Shown: one piece after another, positions 52,478-61,861 of the stretch
How positions within the stretch are numbered: the stretch's first letter is position 1
Layout: each line of letters opens with the position of its first letter
From: Arthrobacter citreus
GTDB lineage: Bacteria; Bacillota; Bacilli; Bacillales; Bacillaceae_G
DNA: 64,000 nt
Direction: 5' to 3'
Assembly (NCBI GenBank): GCA_013200995.1
Contig: CP053688.1
Span: 992,001-1,056,000 of the forward strand
Notes under the pieces: model-generated
Seen by the model: the letters and a program-made list of their open reading frames with translations, nothing else
The model's database searches: none
What the model was told of the DNA's origin: nothing
Program-made: the position numbers and the translations under genes

Positions 52478-53346
52478 ATGAAGCTTATCGCTTTATACTT
52501 GGACGGAACTACTTTAAGTTCTAAAAGAATATAAGCAAAGAAAATTTAAGTTCAATCAAAAAGGCTCAACAGCAAGGGCATATCATTATGATTTTATCCG
52601 GTCGTTCACCAAGTTCTATTCATGATGAAATGACAAAATACGAATTAAATTGTCCGATTGGAGGTCACAATGGTTCCGCATTATATGTAGATGGAAAATT
52701 AATTGAACTAAATTCTTTAAGAAGAAATCAAATACAAAAGCTTGCGTTAGAAGTTGAAAAAGAAGCCTTACCTTACAATATTTCTACCAAAAAGGGCATT
52801 TTTGCACCTCGGAATTGGAATGAACGTTTCGAACAAGTTATTTCGTCGGGGCGAGTTCCTGAAGAATACTTCGAAAATAAACACTTCAAAATGTTTACTA
52901 CACCTCCAACTGTATATGGGCATTCGCTATTTAATAATGTTCAAGAAGTTATTAATAATGATGATTTTAGTATTCTAAAGTTTCTTATTTTAGCGCTAGA
53001 TCCAAAGCAAAAAGAGAGGCTTCAAAAGAGTTTAAGACTAATAGATGGGACTTTTCTAACTAGCTCATCACCATTTAATCTAGAGTTCACACATCAACAT
53101 GGAAATAAGGGGTATAGGTTAAAAGCAATGGCTACATATTTTAAAATTCCTTTAGAAAATACAATTGCAATTGGAGATGAGAAAAATGATATTCCAATGT
53201 TTAATATAGCAGGCTTATCAATAGCTATGGAAAACGCAGAAGAAGAGGTTAAGCTCTCTAGTGATTTGGTTACATTAAGCAATGATGAAAATGGAGTAGC
53301 TTATGCTTTTGAAAAATATATTTTTAAAGAGTCAAATGTACTATAA
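52478..53346 (+). pseudogene. Dead Cof-type HAD phosphatase gene
   Basis: ATG 52478 with AGGGAGAG encodes MKLIALYLDGTTLSSKRI and stops at 52532. The frame needed resumes at once (SKENLSSIKKAQQQGHIIMI, LSGRSPSSI) and runs through the Cof cap domain to GDEKNDIPMFNIAGLSIAM and the end at 53346. The nucleophile Asp of the DxD motif is also changed: LDLDGT reads LYLDGT. Two independent lesions make it a true pseudogene rather than a read error. The downstream ORF from 52588 is its remnant. Confidence 0.85.
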
Positions 53347-53486
53347 TGATATAGGAATCTAAATACAACTAAATCATTAATATTTTCCTTGGTTAAATTG
53401 GTGACGTAATTTAATTTTCCCAGGGATGTTTTTGTTTGCTATTTTAATCAGTCGATTAAAATAATGAAAGGTTAGGGGGCTTTATA

Positions 53487-54707
53487 TTGGTTAGACGGAT
53501 AAAAGATCTATTTGCAATTAAGGGGTATAGTTTATTTGTCATATGTTTGTTGTTTGTAGGGATCGGACTTTCTATTACAACTCCTTACTTATCGCTGTAT
53601 TGTACAAAATACCTTGGCATGAGTACAGGAGCATTTGGAATCTTTATGGCAGTGATTTCATTAAGTGGAGTCTTAGTTAATTCAATTATTGCTGAACGTT
53701 CTGATCGAGGGTTAGACAGAAAATGGATTATTTTGTTTGCGATGATTTCATCAGCAATTGGTTATGCTTCCTATTTAATATTTCATAACTACTTTATATT
53801 ATTGGTTTTTGTAGGAGTGTTTAATGGATTAGGTGCAGCTTCGATGCCTCAAATTTTTGCATCTGCACAGGAATCCGCTAATGCTAGCCAATCAAAAGAT
53901 AAGACATTAGCATTATCAACTTTACGATCACTAGTGTCTTTAGGCTTTTTAATTGGACCTTTAATTGGTACTTTAATTTTAAGCGCTAAGGGCTATGACG
54001 GACTTTTTCTTGGAACATCTAGCATTTATGTAATGATTGCATTTCTAGTATTCTTCTTTTTAGAAAAAAGAAAGCAATCCGAAAATAATGTGAAGAAGAA
54101 AAATAAGACAGTTGTCTCTAGGGCAAAACGAAAACAGTTAAGATTACCATTTATTGCTTTTATTCTATTATTTGCAGTTAGTTCAATTAATTGGATTAAC
54201 ACACCACTTTTTATTGTAAATGAACTACATGGTACGAATAGGGATGTCGGATTTGTCGTCAGTTTATGTGCAGGTTTAGAAATTCCAATCATGCTGATAT
54301 TGGGAGTTCTTTCAAAAAAAATCTCTAATCATATGTTGATGATCTACGGCTGCTTTATTGGTTTAGCCTATTATTTAATCTTAAGTGTATCAACACACAC
54401 ATGGGAGTTAATCATCGCACAACTATTACAGGCAACATATATCGCAATTGTGATGGGGAATGGTATAAGCTACTTCAACGACCTACTTCCTAATTCACCA
54501 GGTTTTTCTGCGTCAATTTATGCAAATTGCTCAACAATCGGAAGCTTAGTTGGTAATTTAGGTGGAGGTATGTTTGCTCAACTTGCAGGTTTTCGAAACG
54601 TTTATTTCCTTTGTCTATTTTTTGTAGTTTGCTCACTTTTTATCTTATGGAGATCAAAAAACAATGTGGAAATGGAAATATCGACAAGTCAAAGTCAGTC
54701 GGTATAG
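53487..54707 (+). CDS. SET-family MFS sugar efflux transporter
   Basis: Membrane protein of 406 residues with about 12 helices. GIGLSITTPYLSLYCTKYLG, GVLVNSIIAERSDRGLDRKW and FNGLGAASMPQIFASAQESA are typical of the SetA/SetB-type efflux group. TTG 53487 follows TTAGGGGGC. Presumed export of sugars or analogues; the substrate is not evident. Monocistronic with its own terminator. Confidence 0.82.
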   Translation: MVRRIKDLFAIKGYSLFVICLLFVGIGLSITTPYLSLYCTKYLGMSTGAFGIFMAVISLSGVLVNSIIAERSDRGLDRKWIILFAMISSAIGYASYLIFHNYFILLVFVGVFNGLGAASMPQIFASAQESANASQSKDKTLALSTLRSLVSLGFLIGPLIGTLILSAKGYDGLFLGTSSIYVMIAFLVFFFLEKRKQSENNVKKKNKTVVSRAKRKQLRLPFIAFILLFAVSSINWINTPLFIVNELHGTNRDVGFVVSLCAGLEIPIMLILGVLSKKISNHMLMIYGCFIGLAYYLILSVSTHTWELIIAQLLQATYIAIVMGNGISYFNDLLPNSPGFSASIYANCSTIGSLVGNLGGGMFAQLAGFRNVYFLCLFFVVCSLFILWRSKNNVEMEISTSQSQSV

Positions 54708-54708
54708 T

Positions 54709-54737
54709 GCAACGAGCTACTTAGTAGCTCGTTTTTT
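54709..54737 (+). terminator. Terminator
   Basis: AACGAGCTACTTAGTAGCTC then GTTTTTT: a stem with a tiny loop and T run. Confidence 0.85.
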
Positions 54738-54821
54738 CATGTTGAAATAAAACCAAGTCAAGTTTGAAAAATGAATTGAAGATAAACCTGACCGATACAC
54801 CCGATCGTAAAATAATATAGT

Positions 54822-54896
54822 GTGTTCATGAGTAATTAAAACAAGCGAAATCTAAAAAAGTGTTACTCATAAAGTGTTCATGAGTAAGTAAAACAA
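54822..54896. repeat. 52-bp direct repeat, two copies
   Basis: GTGTTCATGAGTAATTAAAA at 54822 and its near copy (one base different) at 54874, both followed by CAA, 52 bp apart. TTACTCAT (54863) and ATGAGTAA (54880) are also inverted repeats. It lies in the leader region of the cold shock gene. Confidence 0.7.
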
Positions 54897-55106
54897 TACT
54901 TAATGAATGTAAGATAAAGCAATCTAAACATTTAAAGACGTACTCTAAGTATACATTTAATCAATAATAATTATTTCTAAAGAAAGAAACTCTATTTGAA
55001 ATAAGGCAGATATTTTTATTTTTTTTAGTGGATTTGATTATTGAAACATTTATTGTTAATATTGATATATTAAAATGTGTGTAACTCACACAAGGAGGAA
55101 ACATTA

Positions 55107-55307
55107 ATGGAACATGGTAAAGTAAAATGGTTTAATGCAGAAAAAGGATTTGGATTTATCGAGCGTGAAAATGGTGATGATGTATTCGTTCACTTCTCAG
55201 CAATTCAATCTGAAGGTTTCAAATCATTGGATGAAGGTCAAGCAGTTACTTTTGAAGTAGAACAAGGTCAACGCGGAGCTCAAGCAACTAATGTTAAAAA
55301 AGCATAA
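55107..55307 (+). CDS. Cold shock protein
   Basis: Nucleic-acid chaperone of 66 residues, full family length. RNP1 KGFGFIE and RNP2 VFVHFSAI are intact; [17 protein letters not shown] start. Binds single-stranded RNA and DNA and melts structures. ATG 55107 follows CAAGGAGGAA; the gene region upstream is long and without ORF, as expected of a cold-shock leader. Strong terminator follows. Confidence 0.95.
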   Translation: MEHGKVKWFNAEKGFGFIERENGDDVFVHFSAIQSEGFKSLDEGQAVTFEVEQGQRGAQATNVKKA

Positions 55308-55318
55308 TTAACTAAAAG

Positions 55319-55354
55319 AAAACAGATTCTATCAAGTAGAATCTGTTTTTTTTT
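55319..55354 (+). terminator. Terminator of csp
   Basis: AAACAGATTCTA, TCAAG, TAGAATCTGTTT then T run. Confidence 0.9.
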
Positions 55355-55372
55355 ATATCTTATAAAATAAAA

Positions 55373-55398
55373 ACCCTTATTCAAAGTTGAATAAGGGT
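55373..55398 (-). terminator. Second hairpin, minus-strand orientation
   Basis: ACCCTTATTC and GAATAAGGGT; on the minus strand it is followed by a T-rich run. It may be a backup terminator for the small minus-strand gene. Confidence 0.45.
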
Positions 55399-55530
55399 AA
55401 AATTGAACGTGGATCTCGGTAAAGAGAATGGTTTAAAGTATTATAGTCCAAATAAAACTAATATACAAATGTCTTCAAATAATAGAAAAATCATTTATAC
55501 CTATTTATATTTCAATCCGTTCAACGACGA

Positions 55531-55558
55531 AAAAGCATCCAAATTAATTGGATGCATA
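55531..55558 (-). terminator. Terminator of small minus-strand gene
   Basis: On the minus strand GCATCCAATTAATTTGGATG then CTTTTT. It overlaps the stop codon of the gene. Confidence 0.7.
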
Positions 55559-55756
55559 TTTTAGAATTCCACTTAAAAAGAGTGAATCCTCTTGCTGTGT
55601 GCACTCTTTTAGTTTGATTAATCCATCTTGCTCTAATTCCTTAGCCAGTTTTTTAATCAAATCCGTATCATTTTCTAAGGAATTTTTTATATTGATTAAA
55701 AAGAAATTTCCTCTTGTAGCAAGTCTCAAGCTCTTTAATAGATTCTCTTTACTCAT
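55544..55756 (-). CDS. Small protein of unknown function
   Basis: 70 residues: MSKENLLKSLRLATRGNFFL, INIKNSLENDTDLIKKLAKE, LEQDGLIKLKECTQQEDSLF, LSGILKYASN. The helix-helix-strand layout could be a small winged helix. GAAGGGAG precedes the ATG and a terminator covers the stop, which argues it is real. No family recognised. Confidence 0.6.
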   Translation of the reverse strand: MSKENLLKSLRLATRGNFFLINIKNSLENDTDLIKKLAKELEQDGLIKLKECTQQEDSLFLSGILKYASN

Positions 55757-55950
55757 TTTCCAAACTCCCTTCTAATTTAAGATAATTCGACACAATGGAG
55801 GTCTTCTCCTGTATATTCAGATTAAATACCAATTTTTTGCAAATACTTTTTCATTTTAGTGCAATATTTTGGTAAATAGCACGAAGATGCTATATTACTT
55901 ATATATTCCAAATTTAATAAAAAAAAGTTTACATTGTGTGGGGAAGAAAA

Positions 55951-56643
55951 ATGAATGATTCTGTGAATATTTTAGTTGTTGAAGATGATGAGGATATTAA
56001 TCGATTACTATGTGATATTATCGTTAAAAATGGCTTTATTCCAAAGGCTGCATATTCAGGCACTGAAGCTCTAATCCATTTAGAGATTCAAAATTGGGAT
56101 TTGGTTTTACTAGATTTGATGCTACCAGGATTATCTGGTGAAGAATTGTTAAACAAGATTACCGAGGAAACTAACATCCCGGTAATGATCATATCAGCAA
56201 AACTTGAAATGAAAACAAAAATAGACATTTTAAGAAGCGGAGCAGATGACTATATTACGAAGCCATTTGATATTGAAGAGGTTTCTGCTCGTATTGAGTC
56301 ATGTCTAAGAAGATATCGACGCATAGCTAAAATAGGCGTAAATAACCAAATACGGCACAAGGATCTTTTGATCGATATGGATTCAAAAAAAGTGTCAGTT
56401 AACGAAATTGAGTTAAAACTAACAGCAATTGAATACGAAATATTATGTTTACTATTATCATCACCTAATAAAGTCTTCACAAAAGCTAATTTATTTGAAA
56501 GTGTTTGGCATGAAGAGTTTTATGGAGACGATAACACGATAAATGTACATATGAGTAATATTAGAAGTAAACTGACGAAAGCAAATCCGACTGAAGAATA
56601 TATAGAAACAATTTGGGGTATGGGTTACCGACTAAAAACTTAA
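55951..56643 (+). CDS. OmpR-family response regulator
   Basis: Response regulator of 230 residues: receiver with VEDDEDINRLL, phospho-Asp in LVLLDLMLPG, Lys in DYITKPFDIEE; C-terminal winged HTH (LTAIEYEILCLLLSSPNKVF, INVHMSNIRSKL, IWGMGYRL). ATG 55951 follows GGGGAAG. First gene of a unit that also encodes an ABC transporter and the partner kinase. It likely binds the TTAAG repeats that start on its stop codon. Confidence 0.92.
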   Translation: MNDSVNILVVEDDEDINRLLCDIIVKNGFIPKAAYSGTEALIHLEIQNWDLVLLDLMLPGLSGEELLNKITEETNIPVMIISAKLEMKTKIDILRSGADDYITKPFDIEEVSARIESCLRRYRRIAKIGVNNQIRHKDLLIDMDSKKVSVNEIELKLTAIEYEILCLLLSSPNKVFTKANLFESVWHEEFYGDDNTINVHMSNIRSKLTKANPTEEYIETIWGMGYRLKT

Positions 56644-56678
56644 GGTTTTCTTAAGATTTAACTTAAGACATTCTTATG
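56640..56678 (+). promoter_or_regulatory. TTAAG direct-repeat array (response regulator site)
   Basis: TTAAG at 56640, 56651 and 56663, and TTATG at 56674: spacing 11, 12 and 11 bp, about one helical turn, as for OmpR-type dimers. A TATAGT -10-like element lies at 56689. Confidence 0.65.
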
Positions 56679-56789
56679 TTTTCCTTCTTATAGTTAAAAG
56701 TGTTCACAATTAAAAATTGGTTCCAAATGGTCATTTAGATAATAAAGCATTTGGACAAGCGATAAAAATTTGTGTTAGGAGGAAAACTT

Positions 56790-57713
56790 ATGAATGAATT
56801 TATACTTAAAACAAATCAATTATCTAAGAAGTATCAAAATAAATTGGCCCTTAATAAGGTAAATTTATCGATAAAAAAAGGAGCTATTTACGGTTTTATT
56901 GGGCAGAATGGTGCAGGGAAATCAACATTAATACGATTAATTACGGGATTAGGGTATCCGACAACTGGTTCCTTTGAATTGTTTGGAGAAAACAGTGAAC
57001 GAGGGTTGATTGAAGCAAGAAAAAGAGTTGGGACAATTATTGAAGGTCCTGCTTTATACCCTCATTTGACGGCAGCTGAGAACTTAGAAGCACATAGGCT
57101 TTTAAAAGGAATTCCTGGGAAAGAATGTATCAAAAAAACACTTAAGCTAGTTGGGTTAGAAGATACAGGTAAAAAGAAGGTCAAAAATTTCTCTTTAGGG
57201 ATGAAGCAGCGACTTGGGCTTGCAATTGCATTATTGGGAGATCCCGAATTTTTAATATTAGATGAACCAATTAATGGCCTCGATCCTATGGGTGTTGTAG
57301 AAATACGAGAGTTACTAAAGAAACTTAATAAAGAGTATGGTATAACGATTTTAATTTCGAGTCATATTTTAAGTGAACTTCATTTATTAGCAACGCATTA
57401 CGGAATTATTCATGAAGGTGTGTTACTAGAAGAATTATCACTTAAGGAACTAGATGAAAAATGTAAACACTTTTTGCATATTAAAGTTGATAATCCAAAC
57501 AAAGCTGCTACTGTAATTGAACGATTTTTTAATACGCAGAATTTTGAAGTATTGCCTGACGGTTCGATTAAATTATTTGAATATGTTGATAGAGCAAGAG
57601 AAGTATCAAAATCTCTAACAAGTGAAGGGTTAATTATTGAGGAATTTATGCCTATGGGTGAAGATTTGGAAGCATATTTTACAACTCGAATCGGAGGTGT
57701 AAATCGTGGATAA
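56790..57713 (+). CDS. ABC transporter ATP-binding protein (BcrA-like)
   Basis: ATPase of 307 residues: Walker A IGQNGAGKSTLIR, signature FSLGMKQRLG, Walker B FLILDEPINGLDP, H loop SSHILSELHL. The C-terminal extension of about 85 residues is typical of the BcrA/lantibiotic-immunity group. Works with the permease encoded next (8 bp overlap). TTAGGAGGAAAA precedes ATG 56790. Probable peptide antibiotic resistance. Confidence 0.92.
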   Translation: MNEFILKTNQLSKKYQNKLALNKVNLSIKKGAIYGFIGQNGAGKSTLIRLITGLGYPTTGSFELFGENSERGLIEARKRVGTIIEGPALYPHLTAAENLEAHRLLKGIPGKECIKKTLKLVGLEDTGKKKVKNFSLGMKQRLGLAIALLGDPEFLILDEPINGLDPMGVVEIRELLKKLNKEYGITILISSHILSELHLLATHYGIIHEGVLLEELSLKELDEKCKHFLHIKVDNPNKAATVIERFFNTQNFEVLPDGSIKLFEYVDRAREVSKSLTSEGLIIEEFMPMGEDLEAYFTTRIGGVNRG

Positions 57714-58452
57714 TTTATTAAAATCGGAACTATATAAATTGAAAAAAGATCGTTCATTTCGAACTTTAGTTTTAATATTAATTCTTTTTTCTGTTTTATA
57801 TCCATTTACGACTAAAGTAAGTTCAGCGGCCAAACTTACTTTAGATGAATATTATATCTATAACATTTTAAGTATTAACAATGATATTATTAAGCTTTTA
57901 CCATGTATATTTGCTGGCTTCTTTATAACAAGTGAATACTCGACCGGAACGATGAAAAGTATTGCTTCTTCAGGAAATAGTAGATTACGAATTTACTTTT
58001 CAAAGTTAACGATGTTTTCAATTGGTTCAATCATCATCTTATTAATCCTTCCTGTCTTTATGACGACAACTGCAGGAGTTTATTTCGATTTTAATGGTAC
58101 AACTGATTGGGTGTATATCCTTAAGACATTTGGTCTAATAGCAATCTATGGAGCTGCGTTTGCTTCAGTTATGACGATTGTTGCGACTGTTTTTACTGAC
58201 AACGGAAAAACAATAGGATTTCTACTAATGTTTTTTGCTTTAATTAATTCCCTTTTAGATTTTATAGCTTCAAAATTAACTTTTCTTAAAACAATCATAA
58301 ATAATTCAGTATTTATTCTATATCCAGGCATATATAAATTCAATGAACTCGATGATAGCGAATTGTTTACACTTATAATTGTTCCAATTTTGACATTTAT
58401 TGTATTAGGTGTATTAGGAAGTTTAATATTTAGAAAAAAAGAAATTAAGTAA
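57706..58452 (+). CDS. ABC transporter permease (ABC-2/BcrB-like)
   Basis: Membrane protein of 248 residues with six hydrophobic segments; ITSEYSTGTMKSIASSGNSR is the typical cytoplasmic motif of ABC-2/lantibiotic-immunity permeases. GTG 57706 follows CGGAGGTG inside the end of the ATPase gene. Forms the transporter with that ATPase. Confidence 0.87.
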   Translation: MDNLLKSELYKLKKDRSFRTLVLILILFSVLYPFTTKVSSAAKLTLDEYYIYNILSINNDIIKLLPCIFAGFFITSEYSTGTMKSIASSGNSRLRIYFSKLTMFSIGSIIILLILPVFMTTTAGVYFDFNGTTDWVYILKTFGLIAIYGAAFASVMTIVATVFTDNGKTIGFLLMFFALINSLLDFIASKLTFLKTIINNSVFILYPGIYKFNELDDSELFTLIIVPILTFIVLGVLGSLIFRKKEIK

Positions 58453-58464
58453 GAGATAAGGCGG

Positions 58465-59373
58465 GTGAGTTTTATAAACTATGTAACTATAATCGTTAGT
58501 TTACTTTTATTGTTTTTTCTCACCCGGTATTTTCTATTAAAAAAAGAAATTAAAAGAACTCACCGACAGATACATGAGCTAAACAAACATGCAATGGATA
58601 AGAAAATAGATTTGAAGTATTTTGATAAGGATATTGAAAATCTTGCCGTGGAAATAAATAAACAAGTTGATTTAACAAGGAAGTCAAAAGCAGAAAAGCG
58701 CTTAAGTGAAAATGAATTAAAACAGGCCATTTCATATATTTCGCATGATATCCGAACACCTATGACCTCAATTTTAGGATATATTCAATTTTTAGAGTCC
58801 GAAGAAATAACGACAGAAATGAGAAAAGAATATACGAATATCATAAAAAATAGTGCCCAAAGATTGAAGGTACTACTTGAAGACTTTTTTGAACTCTCAA
58901 TTATAGATCAAATTGATTATCCAATGAAGCTTGAAAAAATAAAATTGAATCAATTGATACTAGAAGTTCTTTTAGGATTTTATGAGGAATTCAATAAACG
59001 GAACCTAGAACCTACGATTGAGATTCCTAATACAGAAATCATGATAATGGCTGATTCATCTGCAGTTAAACGAGTAATTGAAAATTTAATCATAAATGCG
59101 ATTAAACATTCATGTGGAAATATAAATATCTGTCTTGAAAAATCAAAAGCATCAACTCAATTGACGATTAGTAATTCTGTTAATGAGTTAGGTGAATCAG
59201 ATTTACAACGAATGTTTGATCGTTTTTATAAAGCGGATCAAACGAGAACTGGGAAAGGTACAGGTCTTGGTTTACCAATTGCTAAAAGTTTAATGGAAAA
59301 GATGAATGGTAATATTAGTGCTGAATATAAAGAGAATAAATTATTTATGAAATGTGAATGGTTTAAAATGTAG
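58465..59373 (+). CDS. Sensor histidine kinase of the ABC operon
   Basis: Kinase of 302 residues: only one N-terminal membrane helix (VTIIVSLLLLFFLTRYFLL), no extracellular sensor, HisKA with SHDIRTPMTSILGY, and HATPase boxes NLIINAIKHS and GKGTGLGLPIAKSL. Short kinases of this form are found with antibiotic-peptide ABC transporters, where the transporter may sense the drug. GTG 58465 follows AAGGCGG, 12 bp after the permease stop. Confidence 0.9.
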   Translation: MSFINYVTIIVSLLLLFFLTRYFLLKKEIKRTHRQIHELNKHAMDKKIDLKYFDKDIENLAVEINKQVDLTRKSKAEKRLSENELKQAISYISHDIRTPMTSILGYIQFLESEEITTEMRKEYTNIIKNSAQRLKVLLEDFFELSIIDQIDYPMKLEKIKLNQLILEVLLGFYEEFNKRNLEPTIEIPNTEIMIMADSSAVKRVIENLIINAIKHSCGNINICLEKSKASTQLTISNSVNELGESDLQRMFDRFYKADQTRTGKGTGLGLPIAKSLMEKMNGNISAEYKENKLFMKCEWFKM

Positions 59374-59390
59374 TCTTTAAAGGTAAGTTT

Positions 59391-59436
59391 ATTAAAGGTT
59401 AAGTTCCTTAGTGAGTGGGACTTAAACTTTTTTTAT
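59391..59436 (+). terminator. Terminator of the ABC/two-component operon
   Basis: AAAGGTTAAGTTCC faces GGGACTTAAACTTT (two mismatches) and a T run. Confidence 0.75.
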
Positions 59437-59661
59437 TATTAAATTGTGAACTTATTATTTAATACTTAAATATGTCCTTCTATTTATCCTACGCTAAAAT
59501 AATATTGCTGTCTTTCACAAAATTACAGGCCGACAAAGATATAACGATTTATTTTTTTGGTAAAATGATATAAAAAGGATATCTTTAGTAAAGAATCGAA
59601 TACTTTAAACGGGACTTTATGCTTATGGAAAAAACAATAAATTTGAAAAGGATGGTCTAAT

Positions 59662-60141
59662 TTGACTCTTAATTTAACACAAATGAATAAACAAGATTTT
59701 CAAAGATTTCTAGATTTAGCAACTGTGAATTTTGCGAAGGATAAAGTGAAAAATGGGAGCTGGAAAGAGGAGACAGCTTTAGATCAATCTAAAGCGGCTT
59801 TTCAATCATTATTGCCTGAAGGAGAAAAAACTGAAACTAATTATTTGAAAAATATAGTTTTGAATGAGCAAGTCATTGGCTATATTTGGTACTCAATTAA
59901 TGTAAAACAAGAGCCAAACTATGCGTATTTATATGAGATTCTCATTTATCCGGAGCATAGAGGGCATGGTTACGGTAAAGAAGCGATGAGTGTATGTATT
60001 AAAGAAATTAATGAATTAGGAATAGAAGACGTATTGCTACACGTTTTTGGTCATAATCAAGGCGCATTAAAACTTTACCAACAACTCGGTTTTGAAATTA
60101 CAGACTATAACTTAAAGGTTAGTTCAGCACGATTTAAATAA
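59662..60141 (+). CDS. GNAT acetyltransferase
   Basis: Acetyl-CoA-dependent N-acetyltransferase of 159 residues: IGYIWYSINVKQE, YLYEILIYPEHRGHGYGKEA (acetyl-CoA pyrophosphate loop RGHGYGKEA) and NQGALKLYQQLGFEI. TTG 59662 is set by AAAAGGATGG. The substrate is unknown. Monocistronic. Confidence 0.88.
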   Translation: MTLNLTQMNKQDFQRFLDLATVNFAKDKVKNGSWKEETALDQSKAAFQSLLPEGEKTETNYLKNIVLNEQVIGYIWYSINVKQEPNYAYLYEILIYPEHRGHGYGKEAMSVCIKEINELGIEDVLLHVFGHNQGALKLYQQLGFEITDYNLKVSSARFK

Positions 60142-60180
60142 TATAAGAGAAATATATTTTTAATCTCAACTATTAATACA

Positions 60181-60214
60181 AAAAAGGAGCTGTTACTCAT
60201 ACAGCTCCTTTCTT
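60181..60214. terminator. Bidirectional terminator
   Basis: AAAGGAGCTGT, loop, ACAGCTCCTTT between convergent genes, flanked by A and T runs. Confidence 0.85.
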
Positions 60215-60237
60215 CATGCAATGCAATATAAGAAAGT

Positions 60238-61638
60238 TTAAGATTCCATCTGATGATCGAGGTATTGTGATAATACTTTTAATCCTGTATCTAGCTCATC
60301 TAAGGAATGTGTAGATGAAAGTGCAATACGTACATACTTTTCAGATGAATCATGCCCACTTAGAAAACGATCAGAATGAAATACACGTATTCCTAGCTTA
60401 TTTAAATTCGCTTCAAAACATATTCCATTACTATGTCCATGTATTGGAAGCCAACGATAAAAACAAAGTGGATGGCGACTCTTATTTAAAGGGAAATAGG
60501 ATGAATAAAGATCATTTACTGTTTCAGCGAGCTGTTTTTTTTGATGAACGATCTCATGTGCTTTTCCAGATAAGATCAGTTCAGTGATCACCTCAACATC
60601 AAGTGAAGATGTCTTAACATTAATATTAAAAATACCATGCGAAATTTTCTCTCGTAGTGCCTCTCCAAAAACCATATAAGCAACCCTCAACCCAGAACAT
60701 ATAGACTTTGATGTACCACAAATATATACGCTTTGTTCTGGAACTAGGTTATACATAGGTTGTTGATAATCAGCTATTATTCCAGCAGTTAAGAATGCAT
60801 GAATATCATCTTCAATTAATATTAACCGATACTTTCGTATGATCGAAGCTAATTCATGTTTTCGAATATCAGAAATCATTACTGTGGTTGGGTTAGAACA
60901 TGAAGGCATTAGGAATATTCCATGTATATTTAACTGGCTACATTGCTTTTCAAGTTCATCTGGCATCATGCCATACTGATCTCCAGGAATTGGAATTAAT
61001 TGAATATGAAGCATCTTTGCTAACTCGATAAAATTTGAAAATGTATAAAAATCGGTTGCAATTCGATTGCCTGGCTCAAATAAACTTGCCAAAGCAAGCG
61101 TCAGTGCATTTTGGGTACCTGATACGATTGCTACATTTTCTTGAGTAGCTTTTATACCAAAAGCTTCCATCCAGTTAAGTGCCGCTGCCTTCTGGTGTGG
61201 GATACCAGTCGGATCATTGTAATTTAATAATTGATCTAAATAGTTTTTATTGACTACTTTCTGGATAGCTTCTGTCACAATACTGTTGGTTTGTTCAAAA
61301 GATGCTACAAATCCAAGGTCAATATAGTTTGCTGTTTTATCTGTTGAAATCGTGATCGAACGGGCTGCATTTGGGGCCACAAATGTTCCGCTTCCTGTAA
61401 TAGCGTAAATTAAACCTTTTACCTCACATATTTTATATGCTCGGGTAATCGTTGTAAAATTTATGTCAAGATAATCCGCTAATTCTCGTTGCGGTGGTAG
61501 CTTTGTACCAGGTGCCAAAAAGCCATTTATAATATCTTGTTCAAGAAGGAGTGCAATAGAATGATAGTAAGGCCGTTTTAATGACTGTTTATCGGGTTTC
61601 CAAGACATTGGATAATTTTCAAATGAATTTACTGGCAT
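60238..61638 (-). CDS. MocR-type GntR/aminotransferase regulator
   Basis: Regulator of 466 residues: N-terminal GntR HTH (LEQDIINGFLAPGTKLPPQR, LDINFTTITRAYKICEVKGL) joined to a fold-type I aminotransferase domain with the PLP-Lys region ICGTSKSICSGLRVAYMVF and LIEDDIHAFL (PLP Asp). MocR proteins bind PLP adducts of amino acids or vitamers. Divergent from azlCD with two matching operators between them, so azlCD is the likely target. ATG 61638 is placed by GGGTGG; GTG 61650 sits on it. Confidence 0.9.
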   Translation of the reverse strand: MPVNSFENYPMSWKPDKQSLKRPYYHSIALLLEQDIINGFLAPGTKLPPQRELADYLDINFTTITRAYKICEVKGLIYAITGSGTFVAPNAARSITISTDKTANYIDLGFVASFEQTNSIVTEAIQKVVNKNYLDQLLNYNDPTGIPHQKAAALNWMEAFGIKATQENVAIVSGTQNALTLALASLFEPGNRIATDFYTFSNFIELAKMLHIQLIPIPGDQYGMMPDELEKQCSQLNIHGIFLMPSCSNPTTVMISDIRKHELASIIRKYRLILIEDDIHAFLTAGIIADYQQPMYNLVPEQSVYICGTSKSICSGLRVAYMVFGEALREKISHGIFNINVKTSSLDVEVITELILSGKAHEIVHQKKQLAETVNDLYSSYFPLNKSRHPLCFYRWLPIHGHSNGICFEANLNKLGIRVFHSDRFLSGHDSSEKYVRIALSSTHSLDELDTGLKVLSQYLDHQMES

Positions 61639-61662
61639 AAAATTTTCCACCCTTATATATTA

Positions 61663-61695
61663 ATTCCATACAATTATATCATTTTTGTATGGAAT
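61663..61695. promoter_or_regulatory. MocR operator 1
   Basis: ATTCCATACAA, 11 bp, TTGTATGGAAT: perfect inverted repeat just upstream of the mocR-type start, so probably autoregulatory. Confidence 0.75.
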
Positions 61696-61782
61696 TCTAA
61701 AAATATCAAATCCTGAGAATCTGAGTAGAAAATGTGTAAACAAGCACTAAAACGCACTTTATTTAATTTTTAGAAAATTGTA

Positions 61783-61814
61783 ATCCATACAATTTATTCG
61801 TTTTTTGTATGGAT
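61783..61814. promoter_or_regulatory. MocR operator 2
   Basis: ATCCATACAA, 12 bp, TTGTATGGAT: same arms as operator 1, 48 bp before azlC. Confidence 0.75.
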
Positions 61815-61861
61815 TTAATATGGTAAATTTAAATAAATTTAACAAAACAGGAAGTGAATTT

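Noticed and set aside
60315..60587. Plus-strand frame inside the MocR gene
   Set aside because: Antisense to a fully conserved aminotransferase domain; no ribosome site.
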